Origin: JAWLCG01 sp041687295
GTDB taxonomy: Bacteria; Planctomycetota; Phycisphaerae; SM23-33; FEN-1343
Direction: 5' to 3'
Assembly (NCBI GenBank): GCA_041687295.1
Contig: JAWLCG010000122.1
Coordinates: 1-12,179, forward strand
DNA: 12,179 nt
Every line of letters begins with the position of its first letter. Positions within the stretch are counted from its first letter, which is position 1. Position numbers and translations under genes: made by a program. The notes under the pieces were generated by a model that was given only the letters and a program-made list of their open reading frames with translations, was not told the DNA's origin and made no database searches. This document shows positions 5,646-12,015 of this stretch, in pieces.

Positions 5646-6674
5646 CTACGCGGTCACCACGTTCTGGGGCCGGCCGGCCAGGAAGGCGTGGATGTTGTCC
5701 ATCGTGGTCGAAAGGATCCGCCGGACCGCCTCCTCGCTGTTGAAGCCCACGTGGGGGGTGATGATCACGTTGGGCATCCGCAGCAGGGCGTGGTTGCGGA
5801 CGACCGCCCGCAGCGTGTCGGTGTCGTAGGCCTGGCTGAGGATCTCGGCCTCCTCGTGGACGGCCACCTCGCCCTCCAGCACGTCGAGCCCGGCCCCGCC
5901 GAGATGCCCGCTGCGCAGGCTCTCCAGCAGGGCCTGTGGGTCCACCAGACCGCCGCGGGCCGTGTTGATCAGGATCGCCCCCTGGGGCATCTTGTTCAGG
6001 GCGTCGGCGTCGATCATGTGGTGCGTGCTCTTGTTGTACGGCGCGTGCAGGCTGACGACGTAGCTCTGCCGCAACAGCGCGTCGAGCTCGACGTACTCGA
6101 AGCCGATGCGGGCGGCCGCCGCCGGGTTGGGCCGGACGTCGAAGGCCAGGGCCCGCATGTTGAACCCCCGCGCGATCCGCAGGGCGTTCTGGCCGATCCG
6201 CCCGGTGCCCACGCAGCCGAAGGTCTTGCCCTCCAGGTCGCGCCCCCGCAGGCCCTCAAGGCTGAAGTCGCCCCGAACCGTCCGCTCGTAGGTGCGGTGG
6301 ATCTTGCGGGTCAGTGTCAGGATCAGGGCGAAGGCGTGCTCGGCGACGGTGTTCTCGCCGTAGGTGGGCACGTTGCTGACGACGATGTGGTGCTCGCGGC
6401 AGTAGTCCAGGTCGATGTGGTCGAAGCCGGTGCTCCGCGTCGCGATCAGGCGCAGCTGGGGGAACCTCTGCAGTTGCTCGCCCGAGCAGTCGCTGTGGAT
6501 GAAGGTGCTCAGGATCTGCACCGGCCCCAGCTCGCGCAGGCGGTCGCCGTCGACGCGCTCCACCCGCTCGGTGAACATGCGGATGTCGCAGTCGTGCCCG
6601 CAGAGGGCCCGCAGGTAGCCCTCCTCCCAGCCCTCGGTTTCCACAAAGATGATCGGCGGATGCTGGTCACTCAT
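5646..6674 (-). CDS. D-isomer-specific 2-hydroxyacid dehydrogenase (LdhA-like)
   Basis: NAD-dependent cytoplasmic oxidoreductase of 342 residues, normal for the family, reducing a 2-keto acid to a D-2-hydroxy acid. Order: N-terminal substrate domain (about 1-100), central Rossmann domain (about 101-300) and a C-terminal return to the substrate domain. The dinucleotide motif is GTGRIG (156-161), with Asp179 at the end of the second strand, which favours NAD over NADP. Catalytic residues are visible: Arg240 in NTARGGLVD, Glu267 or Glu269 in LDVLEGE, and His308 in TPHVGF. The long insertion after LEGE (about 270-300, with HEEAEIL) is like D-lactate dehydrogenases and less like glycerate or phosphoglycerate dehydrogenases. 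Substrate is not fixed by sequence; pyruvate is the best guess. GGAAAGGGGG precedes the ATG. It is the last cellular gene before the phage-type module, on the opposite strand. Confidence 0.92.
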   Translation of the reverse strand: MSDQHPPIIFVETEGWEEGYLRALCGHDCDIRMFTERVERVDGDRLRELGPVQILSTFIHSDCSGEQLQRFPQLRLIATRSTGFDHIDLDYCREHHIVVSNVPTYGENTVAEHAFALILTLTRKIHRTYERTVRGDFSLEGLRGRDLEGKTFGCVGTGRIGQNALRIARGFNMRALAFDVRPNPAAAARIGFEYVELDALLRQSYVVSLHAPYNKSTHHMIDADALNKMPQGAILINTARGGLVDPQALLESLRSGHLGGAGLDVLEGEVAVHEEAEILSQAYDTDTLRAVVRNHALLRMPNVIITPHVGFNSEEAVRRILSTTMDNIHAFLAGRPQNVVTA

Positions 6675-6852
6675 GTCGGCCCCCTTTCCGGTCTGTGAAT
6701 CTTAGGGCCCACCCCCCGGCCGATCCACGTCGCCGGTGAAGGCCGCCCCGGCCCCGGGCGCCAACGGCTCGGCCCGATCGCGGCTTGACTGGCCGTCACC
6801 TGTGGTCGGCTGCACCCTCCCTCGGGGATATCTAGTTTTATCTGCCCGTCAT

Positions 6853-6942
6853 AAGTCCTTGGGGCGCGCACAGGAGTTACCCACTTTTTCGACGGGGCGG
6901 ATTTTTCGGCACTTTTTTTCAGCCTTTGCAGCCCAAGGACTT
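6853..6942 (+). repeat. 11-bp inverted repeat AAGTCCTTGGG / CCCAAGGACTT
   Basis: Perfect arms at 6853-6863 and 6932-6942 flank the T-tract region (68-bp loop). The right arm is also part of a compact palindrome CCCAAG-GA-CTTGGG (6932-6945). It could be a protein-binding site pair or an RNA stem in the module's leader. Confidence 0.6.
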
Positions 6943-6981
6943 GGGCCGGCGCGACGCGCCAAAGCGGCAATGCCTGTGCGC
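6866..6981 (+). repeat. 9-bp inverted repeat GCGCACAGG / CCTGTGCGC
   Basis: Perfect arms at 6866-6874 and 6973-6981. The left arm lies inside, and the right arm outside, the neighbouring 11-bp repeat, so the two pairings have pseudoknot topology. A functional role is speculative. Confidence 0.45.
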
Positions 6982-7008
6982 ACAGATGCGTCACTCGCCG
7001 GTAAGGGT

Positions 7009-7015
7009 GAGGAGG
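7009..7015 (+). promoter_or_regulatory. Strong ribosome binding site of the portal gene
   Basis: GAGGAGG lies 9 nt before the ATG at 7025. This places the start there and not at the in-frame ATG at 6926, whose 33 extra codons look like leader sequence. Confidence 0.8.
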
Positions 7016-7024
7016 CAAAAAACC

Positions 7025-8536
7025 ATGGGATTCGAACTGGAAGCTTTCGACGATCCGGACCTGAACGAGCCCTACCTGAACTGGCTTCTGGACAGCGAGG
7101 CCCCCGACGCCGAGCAGCGGCTGGGACGGTTGTGGGCGTACTTCCGCAACGAGGCCCACCCGGCACTGGGCCTGGTCGCCGACGCCCTCAACGCCAACAG
7201 TCGGCCGTACGTCCAGGCCCAGGAGGCCGGCCTGCCCCCGCGGATCACCGGCCTGGCCGGCGGCGAGCGGGCGCCCGACGTGTCGCGAAAGGAGGTGGTC
7301 ATCGAGAACGACATCGCCTGGCGAGTCCAGACGATGGTGGAGTACCTCTTCGGCCGGCCCGTGGCGCTGACCAGCCGGGCCGCCGACCCCCAGCGGGCCC
7401 GCGCCATCGAGGCGGTGGTGGCGGCCCTGCTGGAGGGCAGCGGGGGCCTGGCCCTGTGCCAGGAGATGGCCCTGCTGGGCAGCGTGTACGGCTTCGTCGA
7501 CGTGGTGCTGCGGACGCCGGCCGACTGGCCCGGCGGGGCCGGGGCCGACGGCGGCGAGGCCGGCCTGGAGCGGGCCCTGTCGGCGGCGCGCCGGCTGACG
7601 CTGGAGGCGATCGAGGCCCCGCGGGTCCTGCCCCTCCTCGACGGCGAGGACTACCGCCGCACCCGCGCCTGGGTGCAGCGCTACCGCCGGGCCCTGCCGA
7701 GCGTCGGGCCCGATCTGCCGTGGGTCAGCTTCGGCTGGGCGGGCCGGCGCGATCGGCCGCCTCAGCAGGTCGAGGTCGTCGAGATCCTCTCCGACACCTG
7801 GTGGCAGCGTTACGAGGACCGCCGCCTCGTGGCCGAGGGGCCCAACCCCCTGGGCGCGCTGCCGGTGGTGCACGTGCAGAACCTCGCCCTGCCCGGCGAC
7901 TACGAGGGCCTCAGCGACGTCGAGCCGCTGATCCCGCTGCAGGACGAGCTGAACACCCGCCTGAGCGACCGCGCCAGCCGGGTGACCCACCAGTCCTTCA
8001 AGATGTACCTCGGCAAGGGCATCGAGGACTTCCTCGACCGCCCCGTCGGCCCCGGCCAGATGTGGACCACCAGCAACCTGCAGGCGGGCATCGAGGAGTT
8101 CGGCCACGACGCCGGTTCGCCCAGCGAGGACGCCCACATCGACCAGATCCGCCAGGCCCTGGACAAGGTCTCGGGCGTGACGCCCCTGGCGGCCGGGCTG
8201 GTCCGCGACCACGTCGGCACCCTCACCAGCGCCACCGCCCTGCGGGTGGTGCTCAGCGGCCTGCTGGCCCGCACGCAGCGCAAGCGCCTGACGTATGGGG
8301 CGGGTCTGCGGCAGGTCGTCCGGCTGAGCCTGACGCTGCTGGACCGCGCGGGCCTGTTCCCCACGAGTCCCGACGAGCGCGAGTTCGAGGTGCACTGGCC
8401 GGGGCTGCTGGAAGAGGACGCCGGCCAGCAGCTGGCCAACGCCCGCACGAAGCTCGAGCTGGGCGTGCCCCGCCGGCGCGTCCTGCACGAGCTGGGCTAC
8501 GACGCGGCTAGCCTCGAAGACGAGGCCCACGCGTAG
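7025..8536 (+). CDS. Phage portal protein, SPP1 gp6-like
   Basis: Protein of 503 residues, the usual size for SPP1-gp6/PF05133-type portals. Twelve copies would form the ring at the capsid vertex through which DNA is pumped and to which the neck attaches. Supporting patterns: ENDIAWRVQTMVEYLFGRPV (94-113), the family's early helix and strand; MALLGSVYGFVDVVL (148-162); and most telling LPVVHVQN (279-286), followed by YEGLSDVEPLIPLQDELNTR (293-312), the strand and stem-helix entry typical of portals; then SGVTPLAAGL and a helical C-terminus. It is the first gene of the module; a large terminase would normally stand just before it, but a minus-strand cellular gene does. The C-terminus is shorter than in SPP1 and carries no fused head-morphogenesis domain. 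Confidence 0.85.
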   Translation: MGFELEAFDDPDLNEPYLNWLLDSEAPDAEQRLGRLWAYFRNEAHPALGLVADALNANSRPYVQAQEAGLPPRITGLAGGERAPDVSRKEVVIENDIAWRVQTMVEYLFGRPVALTSRAADPQRARAIEAVVAALLEGSGGLALCQEMALLGSVYGFVDVVLRTPADWPGGAGADGGEAGLERALSAARRLTLEAIEAPRVLPLLDGEDYRRTRAWVQRYRRALPSVGPDLPWVSFGWAGRRDRPPQQVEVVEILSDTWWQRYEDRRLVAEGPNPLGALPVVHVQNLALPGDYEGLSDVEPLIPLQDELNTRLSDRASRVTHQSFKMYLGKGIEDFLDRPVGPGQMWTTSNLQAGIEEFGHDAGSPSEDAHIDQIRQALDKVSGVTPLAAGLVRDHVGTLTSATALRVVLSGLLARTQRKRLTYGAGLRQVVRLSLTLLDRAGLFPTSPDEREFEVHWPGLLEEDAGQQLANARTKLELGVPRRRVLHELGYDAASLEDEAHA

Positions 8537-8539
8537 GGC

Positions 8540-8618
8540 GGGTGCCCTGGCTGCGCCGTCTGCAGCCATGCCGCGGTCCGCCAGCCACGTGGCTGCACAA
8601 GGCGCAGCCACGGCACCC
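8540..8618. repeat. 79-bp near-perfect hairpin between portal and scaffold genes
   Basis: Outer arms 8540-8557 and 8601-8618 pair over 18 bp with one mismatch. Inside them TGCAGCCA (8561-8568) pairs with TGGCTGCA (8590-8597). The 14-bp perfect palindrome CAGCCACGTGGCTG (8582-8595) offers an alternative local fold. The GCAGCCAYG half-motif occurs four times in alternating orientation. It begins 3 nt after the portal stop and ends 32 nt before the scaffold start. No T-tract follows, so it is more likely a processing or stability element, or a dispersed palindromic repeat, than an intrinsic terminator. Confidence 0.8.
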
Positions 8619-8650
8619 CGAACGTCACACGCATCCAAGGAGCTTCACGC

Positions 8651-9223
8651 ATGACCGACCTCACCGAACCCGCCGTCCCGGCCGAGCCATCGGGCGAAGC
8701 CTCCAGCGACCCCCACGCCCGCCTGGTGCCCGTGACCGAGTCGGTCCGGTACCGCCGGCGGGCCCAGCAGGCCGAGCGGCGGGTCGAGCAGTTGGAGCAG
8801 CAGCTCCGCGAGACCCAGACCCTGGCCGAGAGCCGCCAGCAGGAGCTCTCGACCGTCCAGTCCCAGCAGCAGGCGCTTTCCGAGCGGCTGGCCCGCACCG
8901 AGCAGTCGCGTCGCCTCGAGAAGGTGCTCGACGCCTGCGGCGTCATCGACGCCGAGGCCGCCCAGCTGCTGCTGGAGCGCAGCGCCCCGCTGCCGGCCGA
9001 CGCCGACGACTCGGCCCTGCGCCAGGCGGTCGAAGGTCTGCTGGCCGAGCGGCCCTACCTGCGCGGCCCGGCCTGTCGCCCGCTGCCGGGCGCCACGGCC
9101 AGCCCCCGCACGCGCAGTGGCGGCCCGGCCCAGCAGGTCGCCGAGGCCGCCCGCCAGGCCGCCCAGACCGGCAACCGCCGCGACCTGGCCCAGTACCTCC
9201 GCCTCCGCCGCCAGGTGCGATGA
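8651..9223 (+). CDS. Coiled-coil scaffold-like phage protein
   Basis: Protein of 190 residues between portal and capsid genes, the classic place of a capsid-assembly scaffold. An acidic, disordered N-terminus (1-30) precedes a strong coiled coil (about 32-93) rich in Gln, Glu, Arg and Leu with no proline (RAQQAERRVEQLEQQL and onward). A helical segment with EKVLDACGVIDAEAAQLLLE (94-113) follows, then a basic, Arg-rich tail (RRDLAQYLRLRRQVR) that could bind the capsid or portal. Scaffold proteins show little sequence conservation, so the call rests on position, size and coiled coil. AAGGAG lies 8 nt before the ATG. The major capsid gene starts 52 bp downstream. A minor structural protein is the main alternative. 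Confidence 0.65.
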   Translation: MTDLTEPAVPAEPSGEASSDPHARLVPVTESVRYRRRAQQAERRVEQLEQQLRETQTLAESRQQELSTVQSQQQALSERLARTEQSRRLEKVLDACGVIDAEAAQLLLERSAPLPADADDSALRQAVEGLLAERPYLRGPACRPLPGATASPRTRSGGPAQQVAEAARQAAQTGNRRDLAQYLRLRRQVR

Positions 9224-9275
9224 CGGCGAGGCCCGGACCCACGCAACGACCTGAACGAACCTGAAAGGAGATTCC

Positions 9276-10436
9276 ATGAGCTTCACCGGAAAGGCCACCT
9301 ACTCCGCCGGCGCCGCCCTGCCCGAGCTGGCCGAGGACGTCAGCGACCTGGTCAGCATCGTCAGCCCCTACGAGACGCCGCTGCTGGACCACCTCGGCGA
9401 GCCGCCGCGGGCCGGCAGCAGCACCTACCACGAGTGGCTCGAGGACGCCATGCTGCCCAACAAGGACCTCGTCGCCCACGGCAGCGACCCCGGCCTGGCC
9501 GCCACCTTCGGCGTGGCCAACGCTGAGAGCTTCCGCGTCGGCGACCAGGTCCGCCCGGCCGGCTCGGACGAGCTGATGCTCGTGACGGCCACCAACGCCG
9601 GGGCCGGCACCATCACCGTCACCCGCGGCTACGGCAACACCCCCCAGGCCCCCCTGGCCGACGCCACCGAGCTGCACATCCTGGGCAACGCCGCCCTGGA
9701 GGGCGCCGACGCGCCGGCCGCCCGCTTCACCAACCGCGTCCGCAAGGGCAACTGGATGCAGATCTTCACCGCCGCCGTCCGCGTCAGCGGCTCGGACCTG
9801 GCCGTCCGCAAGCTCGCCGTCGCCGACGAGCTGGACTACCAGAAGCAGGAGCGCCTCCGCGAGCTGCTGCGCGACCTGGAGTCCACGGTCATCCACGGCA
9901 CCGCGCCGGCCGTCGACGCCCAGGGCTCGGCCACCGTCCGCCGCACGATGCGGGGCATCATCCCCAGCATCAGCACCAACGTCTTCGTGCCGGGCCAGGA
10001 CGGCTTCGGGGCCGAGCTGGACCTCACCGAGGCCCAGCTCAACCTGGCCCTGCGGCGGGTCTGGGAGGCCTCGGCCGGCGTCGTCGACACCATCGTCGTC
10101 GGCGGGCGCCAGAAGCGGCAGATCAACGGCTTCGTCACCAGCGGGCGGGCCTACGGGCCGGCCGACACCGCCTACCGCGACCTCGTCAGCGTCTACGAGA
10201 GCGACTTCGGCGTCGCCCGCGTGATCCTCAGCCGGGCCGTGCCCGCCGACACCGTCCTGCTGCTCGACAGCAGCCGCGTGGACGTCGTGCCGCTGGCCGG
10301 ACGCAGCTTCCACTACAAGCCCCTGGCCAGCACCGGCGACTACGAGGCCGGCGAGATCATCGGCGAGTACTCCCTGGAGTTCCGCAACGAGATCGCCCAC
10401 GGCCTGATCCGCGGACTGACGGGCGCCGCCAGCTAG
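9276..10436 (+). CDS. Major capsid protein, SU10/DUF5309 type
   Basis: Protein of 386 residues; probably an HK97-fold major capsid protein of the SU10-like family (PF17236, DUF5309). The signature near the N-terminus is VSPYETPLLDHLGEPPRAGS (29-48) followed by YHEWLED, which links capsomer helices in this family. A beta insertion typical of the family follows: FRVGDQVRPAG, then GAGTITVTRGYGNTPQAPLAD. Then NAALEGADAPAARFTNRVRKGNWMQIF and the long helix around DYQKQERLRELLRDLESTVIHG. Near the end YKPLASTGDYEAGEIIGEYSLEFRNEIAHG resembles the closing P-domain strand. No protease gene or delta domain is seen, so assembly probably depends on the separate scaffold. AAAGGAG lies 6 nt before the ATG. 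As usual for capsid genes, codon use is very regular. Confidence 0.88.
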   Translation: MSFTGKATYSAGAALPELAEDVSDLVSIVSPYETPLLDHLGEPPRAGSSTYHEWLEDAMLPNKDLVAHGSDPGLAATFGVANAESFRVGDQVRPAGSDELMLVTATNAGAGTITVTRGYGNTPQAPLADATELHILGNAALEGADAPAARFTNRVRKGNWMQIFTAAVRVSGSDLAVRKLAVADELDYQKQERLRELLRDLESTVIHGTAPAVDAQGSATVRRTMRGIIPSISTNVFVPGQDGFGAELDLTEAQLNLALRRVWEASAGVVDTIVVGGRQKRQINGFVTSGRAYGPADTAYRDLVSVYESDFGVARVILSRAVPADTVLLLDSSRVDVVPLAGRSFHYKPLASTGDYEAGEIIGEYSLEFRNEIAHGLIRGLTGAAS

Positions 10437-10449
10437 GGCGGGCCTCCAA

Positions 10450-10495
10450 GCCGGCCGGCCGCGCGGGGACCGCCACCCGCGTCGGCCCGGCCGGC
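10450..10495. repeat. GC-only hairpin between capsid and connector genes
   Basis: Arm 10450-10467 (GCCGGCCGGCCGCGCGGG) pairs with arm 10476-10495 (CCCGCGTCGGCCCGGCCGGC) over 18 bp with two single-base bulges and an 8-nt loop. It starts 14 nt after the capsid stop and ends 12 nt before the next gene's ribosome binding site. There is no T-tract. A likely role is to stabilise the capsid mRNA 3' end or to lower expression of the downstream genes. Confidence 0.7.
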
Positions 10496-10517
10496 GACCG
10501 ACCCAAAGGAGCCGACC

Positions 10518-11174
10518 GTGACGCCATTCTGCCACGACCGCGACCTGCTGCTGCTCGAGCCGCGGCTGTTCGACCAGGGGCCCTTCCGCGCCCAGCGACG
10601 GGCCGCCGGCAGCGACGGGCTGCTGAGCGGCACGACCTTCACCAGCGCCTCGGCCGACTTCCTCTCGACCGGCCTGGAGGCGGGCATGGTGCTGCTGCTC
10701 TACCTGGGCACCACCGGCGAGCCGGAGGGCTACGAGGTGCTGGCCGTGCCCGACGCCCACAGCCTGACCCTCAGCGTGCCCCGCGCGTCCGCCGATGCGC
10801 CCGCCCAGGCCCCGGTGCTGGGGGCGGGCCCGCACAGCTGGGCCGTGCTGAGCTTCGCCCCGCAGATCGCGGCGGCCTCGGCCGACCTGGCCGAGCGCCT
10901 GGCGACGATGGGCGAGACCGCCGGCCTGGAGCCGGCCGACTTCGCCGCCTCCGACCAGCTCCGCGCGCTGGCCGCGGTGGCGACGGCATCGGCCATTTAC
11001 CGCGCCCTGGCCGACCAGGCCGGGCCCGCCGACCCGCGCTGGGTCAAGGCCGACCACTACGACGCCCAGCTCGCCCAACGCCTGCCGCGCCTACGGCTGG
11101 TGCAGGACGCCGACGGCGACGGCCGACCCGAGCGGACGCGGACCCTCTCCCACGTGACCCTGCGGAGGCGATAG
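10518..11174 (+). CDS. Putative head-tail connector with extra N-terminal beta domain
   Basis: Protein of 218 residues starting at GTG, with AAAGGAG 7 nt upstream. Two parts are visible. Residues about 38-90 (FTSASADFLSTGLEAGMVLL, then a strand with YEVLAVPDAHSLTLS) look like a small beta barrel of the kind found in phage structural proteins. Residues about 112-190 are helical (FAPQIAAASADLAERLATMG, then LRALAAVATASAIYRALADQ, then WVKADHYDAQL), like gp6/gp15-type neck adaptors. A DADGDGRPE loop (197-205) follows, resembling a calcium-binding DxDxDG loop, before a short basic end. Position right after the capsid gene and before terminator-like genes supports an adaptor joining portal and tail. 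The assignment is from position and pattern; no family was matched with certainty. The next gene begins 2 nt after the stop, so translation is probably coupled. Confidence 0.55.
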   Translation: MTPFCHDRDLLLLEPRLFDQGPFRAQRRAAGSDGLLSGTTFTSASADFLSTGLEAGMVLLLYLGTTGEPEGYEVLAVPDAHSLTLSVPRASADAPAQAPVLGAGPHSWAVLSFAPQIAAASADLAERLATMGETAGLEPADFAASDQLRALAAVATASAIYRALADQAGPADPRWVKADHYDAQLAQRLPRLRLVQDADGDGRPERTRTLSHVTLRRR

Positions 11175-11176
11175 CC

Positions 11177-11608
11177 ATGACCCCGACCGCCACGGACATC
11201 CTCGACGACGTGCTGACGGCCCTGCGGGCGACCGGTGCCTTCGCCTGGATCGGCCAGGCCGGCCCCGACCAGCCGCCCCCGGCCCTGCCGGCCGTGCGGG
11301 TGGGCCTGCTGGGCCATACCACCCAGCCCGCCGACGACGGGGCGAGCCTCTGGCACGAGCTGCGCCTGGAGCTGGCCCTGCGGACCGACGCCCCCCGCAC
11401 CGCCGCCGCCCTGGGCAAGGCCCTGGAGCTGCTGGGCCGGGCCCGCTCGGCCCTGCTGGCCGACCCGTTCCGCGGCGGCCGGACGTGCCACCTGCCCATC
11501 GGCCGGGCGACCGAGCTGGGCCCGGTCGTACTGGGCACCCAGGCCCGCCCGCCGCTGTGCGAGCTGCGATTCGACCTGACCTGCCGCTACGAGGAGGAGC
11601 TGGAATGA
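11177..11608 (+). CDS. Putative tail terminator / tail completion protein
   Basis: Protein of 143 residues with an alpha-beta pattern like small phage tail-terminator or completion proteins (lambda gpU and gp17-like groups). It begins with a helix (DILDDVLTALRATGAF), then strands: LPAVRVGLLG, WHELRLELALRTDA. A central helix follows (LGKALELLGRARSALLADPF), then closing strands ending CELRFDLTCRYEEE. Such proteins cap the growing tail tube and bind the head connector. Position after the connector candidate and before the tube candidate fits the usual order. GGAGG lies 8 nt before the ATG, within the end of the previous gene. The stop overlaps the next start as ATGA. Function is inferred. Confidence 0.55.
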   Translation: MTPTATDILDDVLTALRATGAFAWIGQAGPDQPPPALPAVRVGLLGHTTQPADDGASLWHELRLELALRTDAPRTAAALGKALELLGRARSALLADPFRGGRTCHLPIGRATELGPVVLGTQARPPLCELRFDLTCRYEEELE

Positions 11609-12015
11609 ACCGTTGGGACTCCATCCGCCAGGTGAGCTTCGCCGGCGGTTCGCTGGGCCTGGTGACGGCTGTGCGGGTGCTCCGCTCGGCCGAGGTCCGC
11701 CCCGCCGGCGGCGACGGCGACGCCTTCGACACCAGCGTCCAGCTGGACCGCCCGGCCATCACCGTCGAGCTGGCCACCCGCAGCACCGACGCGGCCGAGG
11801 CCCTGGCCCTGGGCGACGCGGGCGAGCTGGCCCTGACGCTCGAGCCCGCCCGCCAGGGCCAGCCCGCCCGCGAGGTCCGCCTGGCCGGGGCCGTGCTGGT
11901 GGGCCTGGAGCTGGTCTACCACCAGACTGTCCCGGCCGAGGCGCACCTGCGCTTCCGCATCGAGGCGGCCGGGCCGGGCCAGGACCCCTTCAGCGCCGCC
12001 GAGGTGACCCCATGA
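11605..12015 (+). CDS. Putative tail tube / structural protein, beta-rich
   Basis: Protein of 136 residues, predominantly beta by eye: strands around VSFAGGSLGLVTAVRVLRS, AITVELATRS, GELALTLEP, REVRLAGAVLVGLELVYHQ and AHLRFRIEAAG. Length, beta content and place directly after the terminator candidate fit a tail-tube subunit (gpV/gp19-like fold), which polymerises around the tape measure. No tape-measure gene is in the window. It overlaps the previous stop and the next start as ATGA on both sides, so translation is coupled across three genes. GAGGAGG precedes the ATG at 11605; a longer in-frame reading from 11485 would run deep into the previous gene and is rejected. A neck or baseplate protein is the alternative. 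Confidence 0.5.
   Translation: MNRWDSIRQVSFAGGSLGLVTAVRVLRSAEVRPAGGDGDAFDTSVQLDRPAITVELATRSTDAAEALALGDAGELALTLEPARQGQPAREVRLAGAVLVGLELVYHQTVPAEAHLRFRIEAAGPGQDPFSAAEVTP

Larger units (their letters stand above)
6675..7024 (+). promoter_or_regulatory. 350-bp gene-free leader with AT-rich island upstream of the phage-type module
   Basis: No credible gene lies here. It separates the minus-strand dehydrogenase start from the plus-strand portal start, so it should hold promoters for both. From about 6828 to 6925 it is far richer in A/T than the rest of the window, with GATATCTAGTTTTATCTG and three T-tracts (6885-6889, 6902-6906, 6913-6919). Two inverted-repeat pairs are present: 6853-6863 with 6932-6942 (11 bp), and 6866-6874 with 6973-6981 (9 bp); they interlock. 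A short GGCGCG-A-CGCGCC palindrome (6948-6960) follows. I cannot place a convincing -35/-10 pair. No attachment-site core can be named because the other end is not in the window. Confidence 0.5.

Noticed and set aside
6785..6834. TTGACT (6785-6790) and TATCTA (6829-6834) as a promoter for the portal operon
   Set aside because: The spacing of 38 bp is far too long for a sigma-70-type promoter, and no -10 box lies at the right distance from TTGACT.
6736..7024. Possible coding in the leader (a frame opening at 6736 and another at 6926)
   Set aside because: The first runs into the portal gene in the wrong frame. The second is an upstream extension of the portal; the strong GAGGAGG places the start at 7025.
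6671..8638. A 655-codon minus-strand frame opposite the portal gene
   Set aside because: Its sequence is low-complexity Gln/Gly/Leu/Val/Arg, it spans the regulatory leader, and the portal reading on the other strand has clear family motifs.
8943..11078. A 711-codon open frame on the minus strand opposite scaffold, capsid and connector genes
   Set aside because: It crosses three plus-strand genes and their spacers, is Gly/Val/Ala/Gln-rich without domain pattern, and has no ribosome binding site. It is an artefact of G/C at third codon positions in the sense genes.
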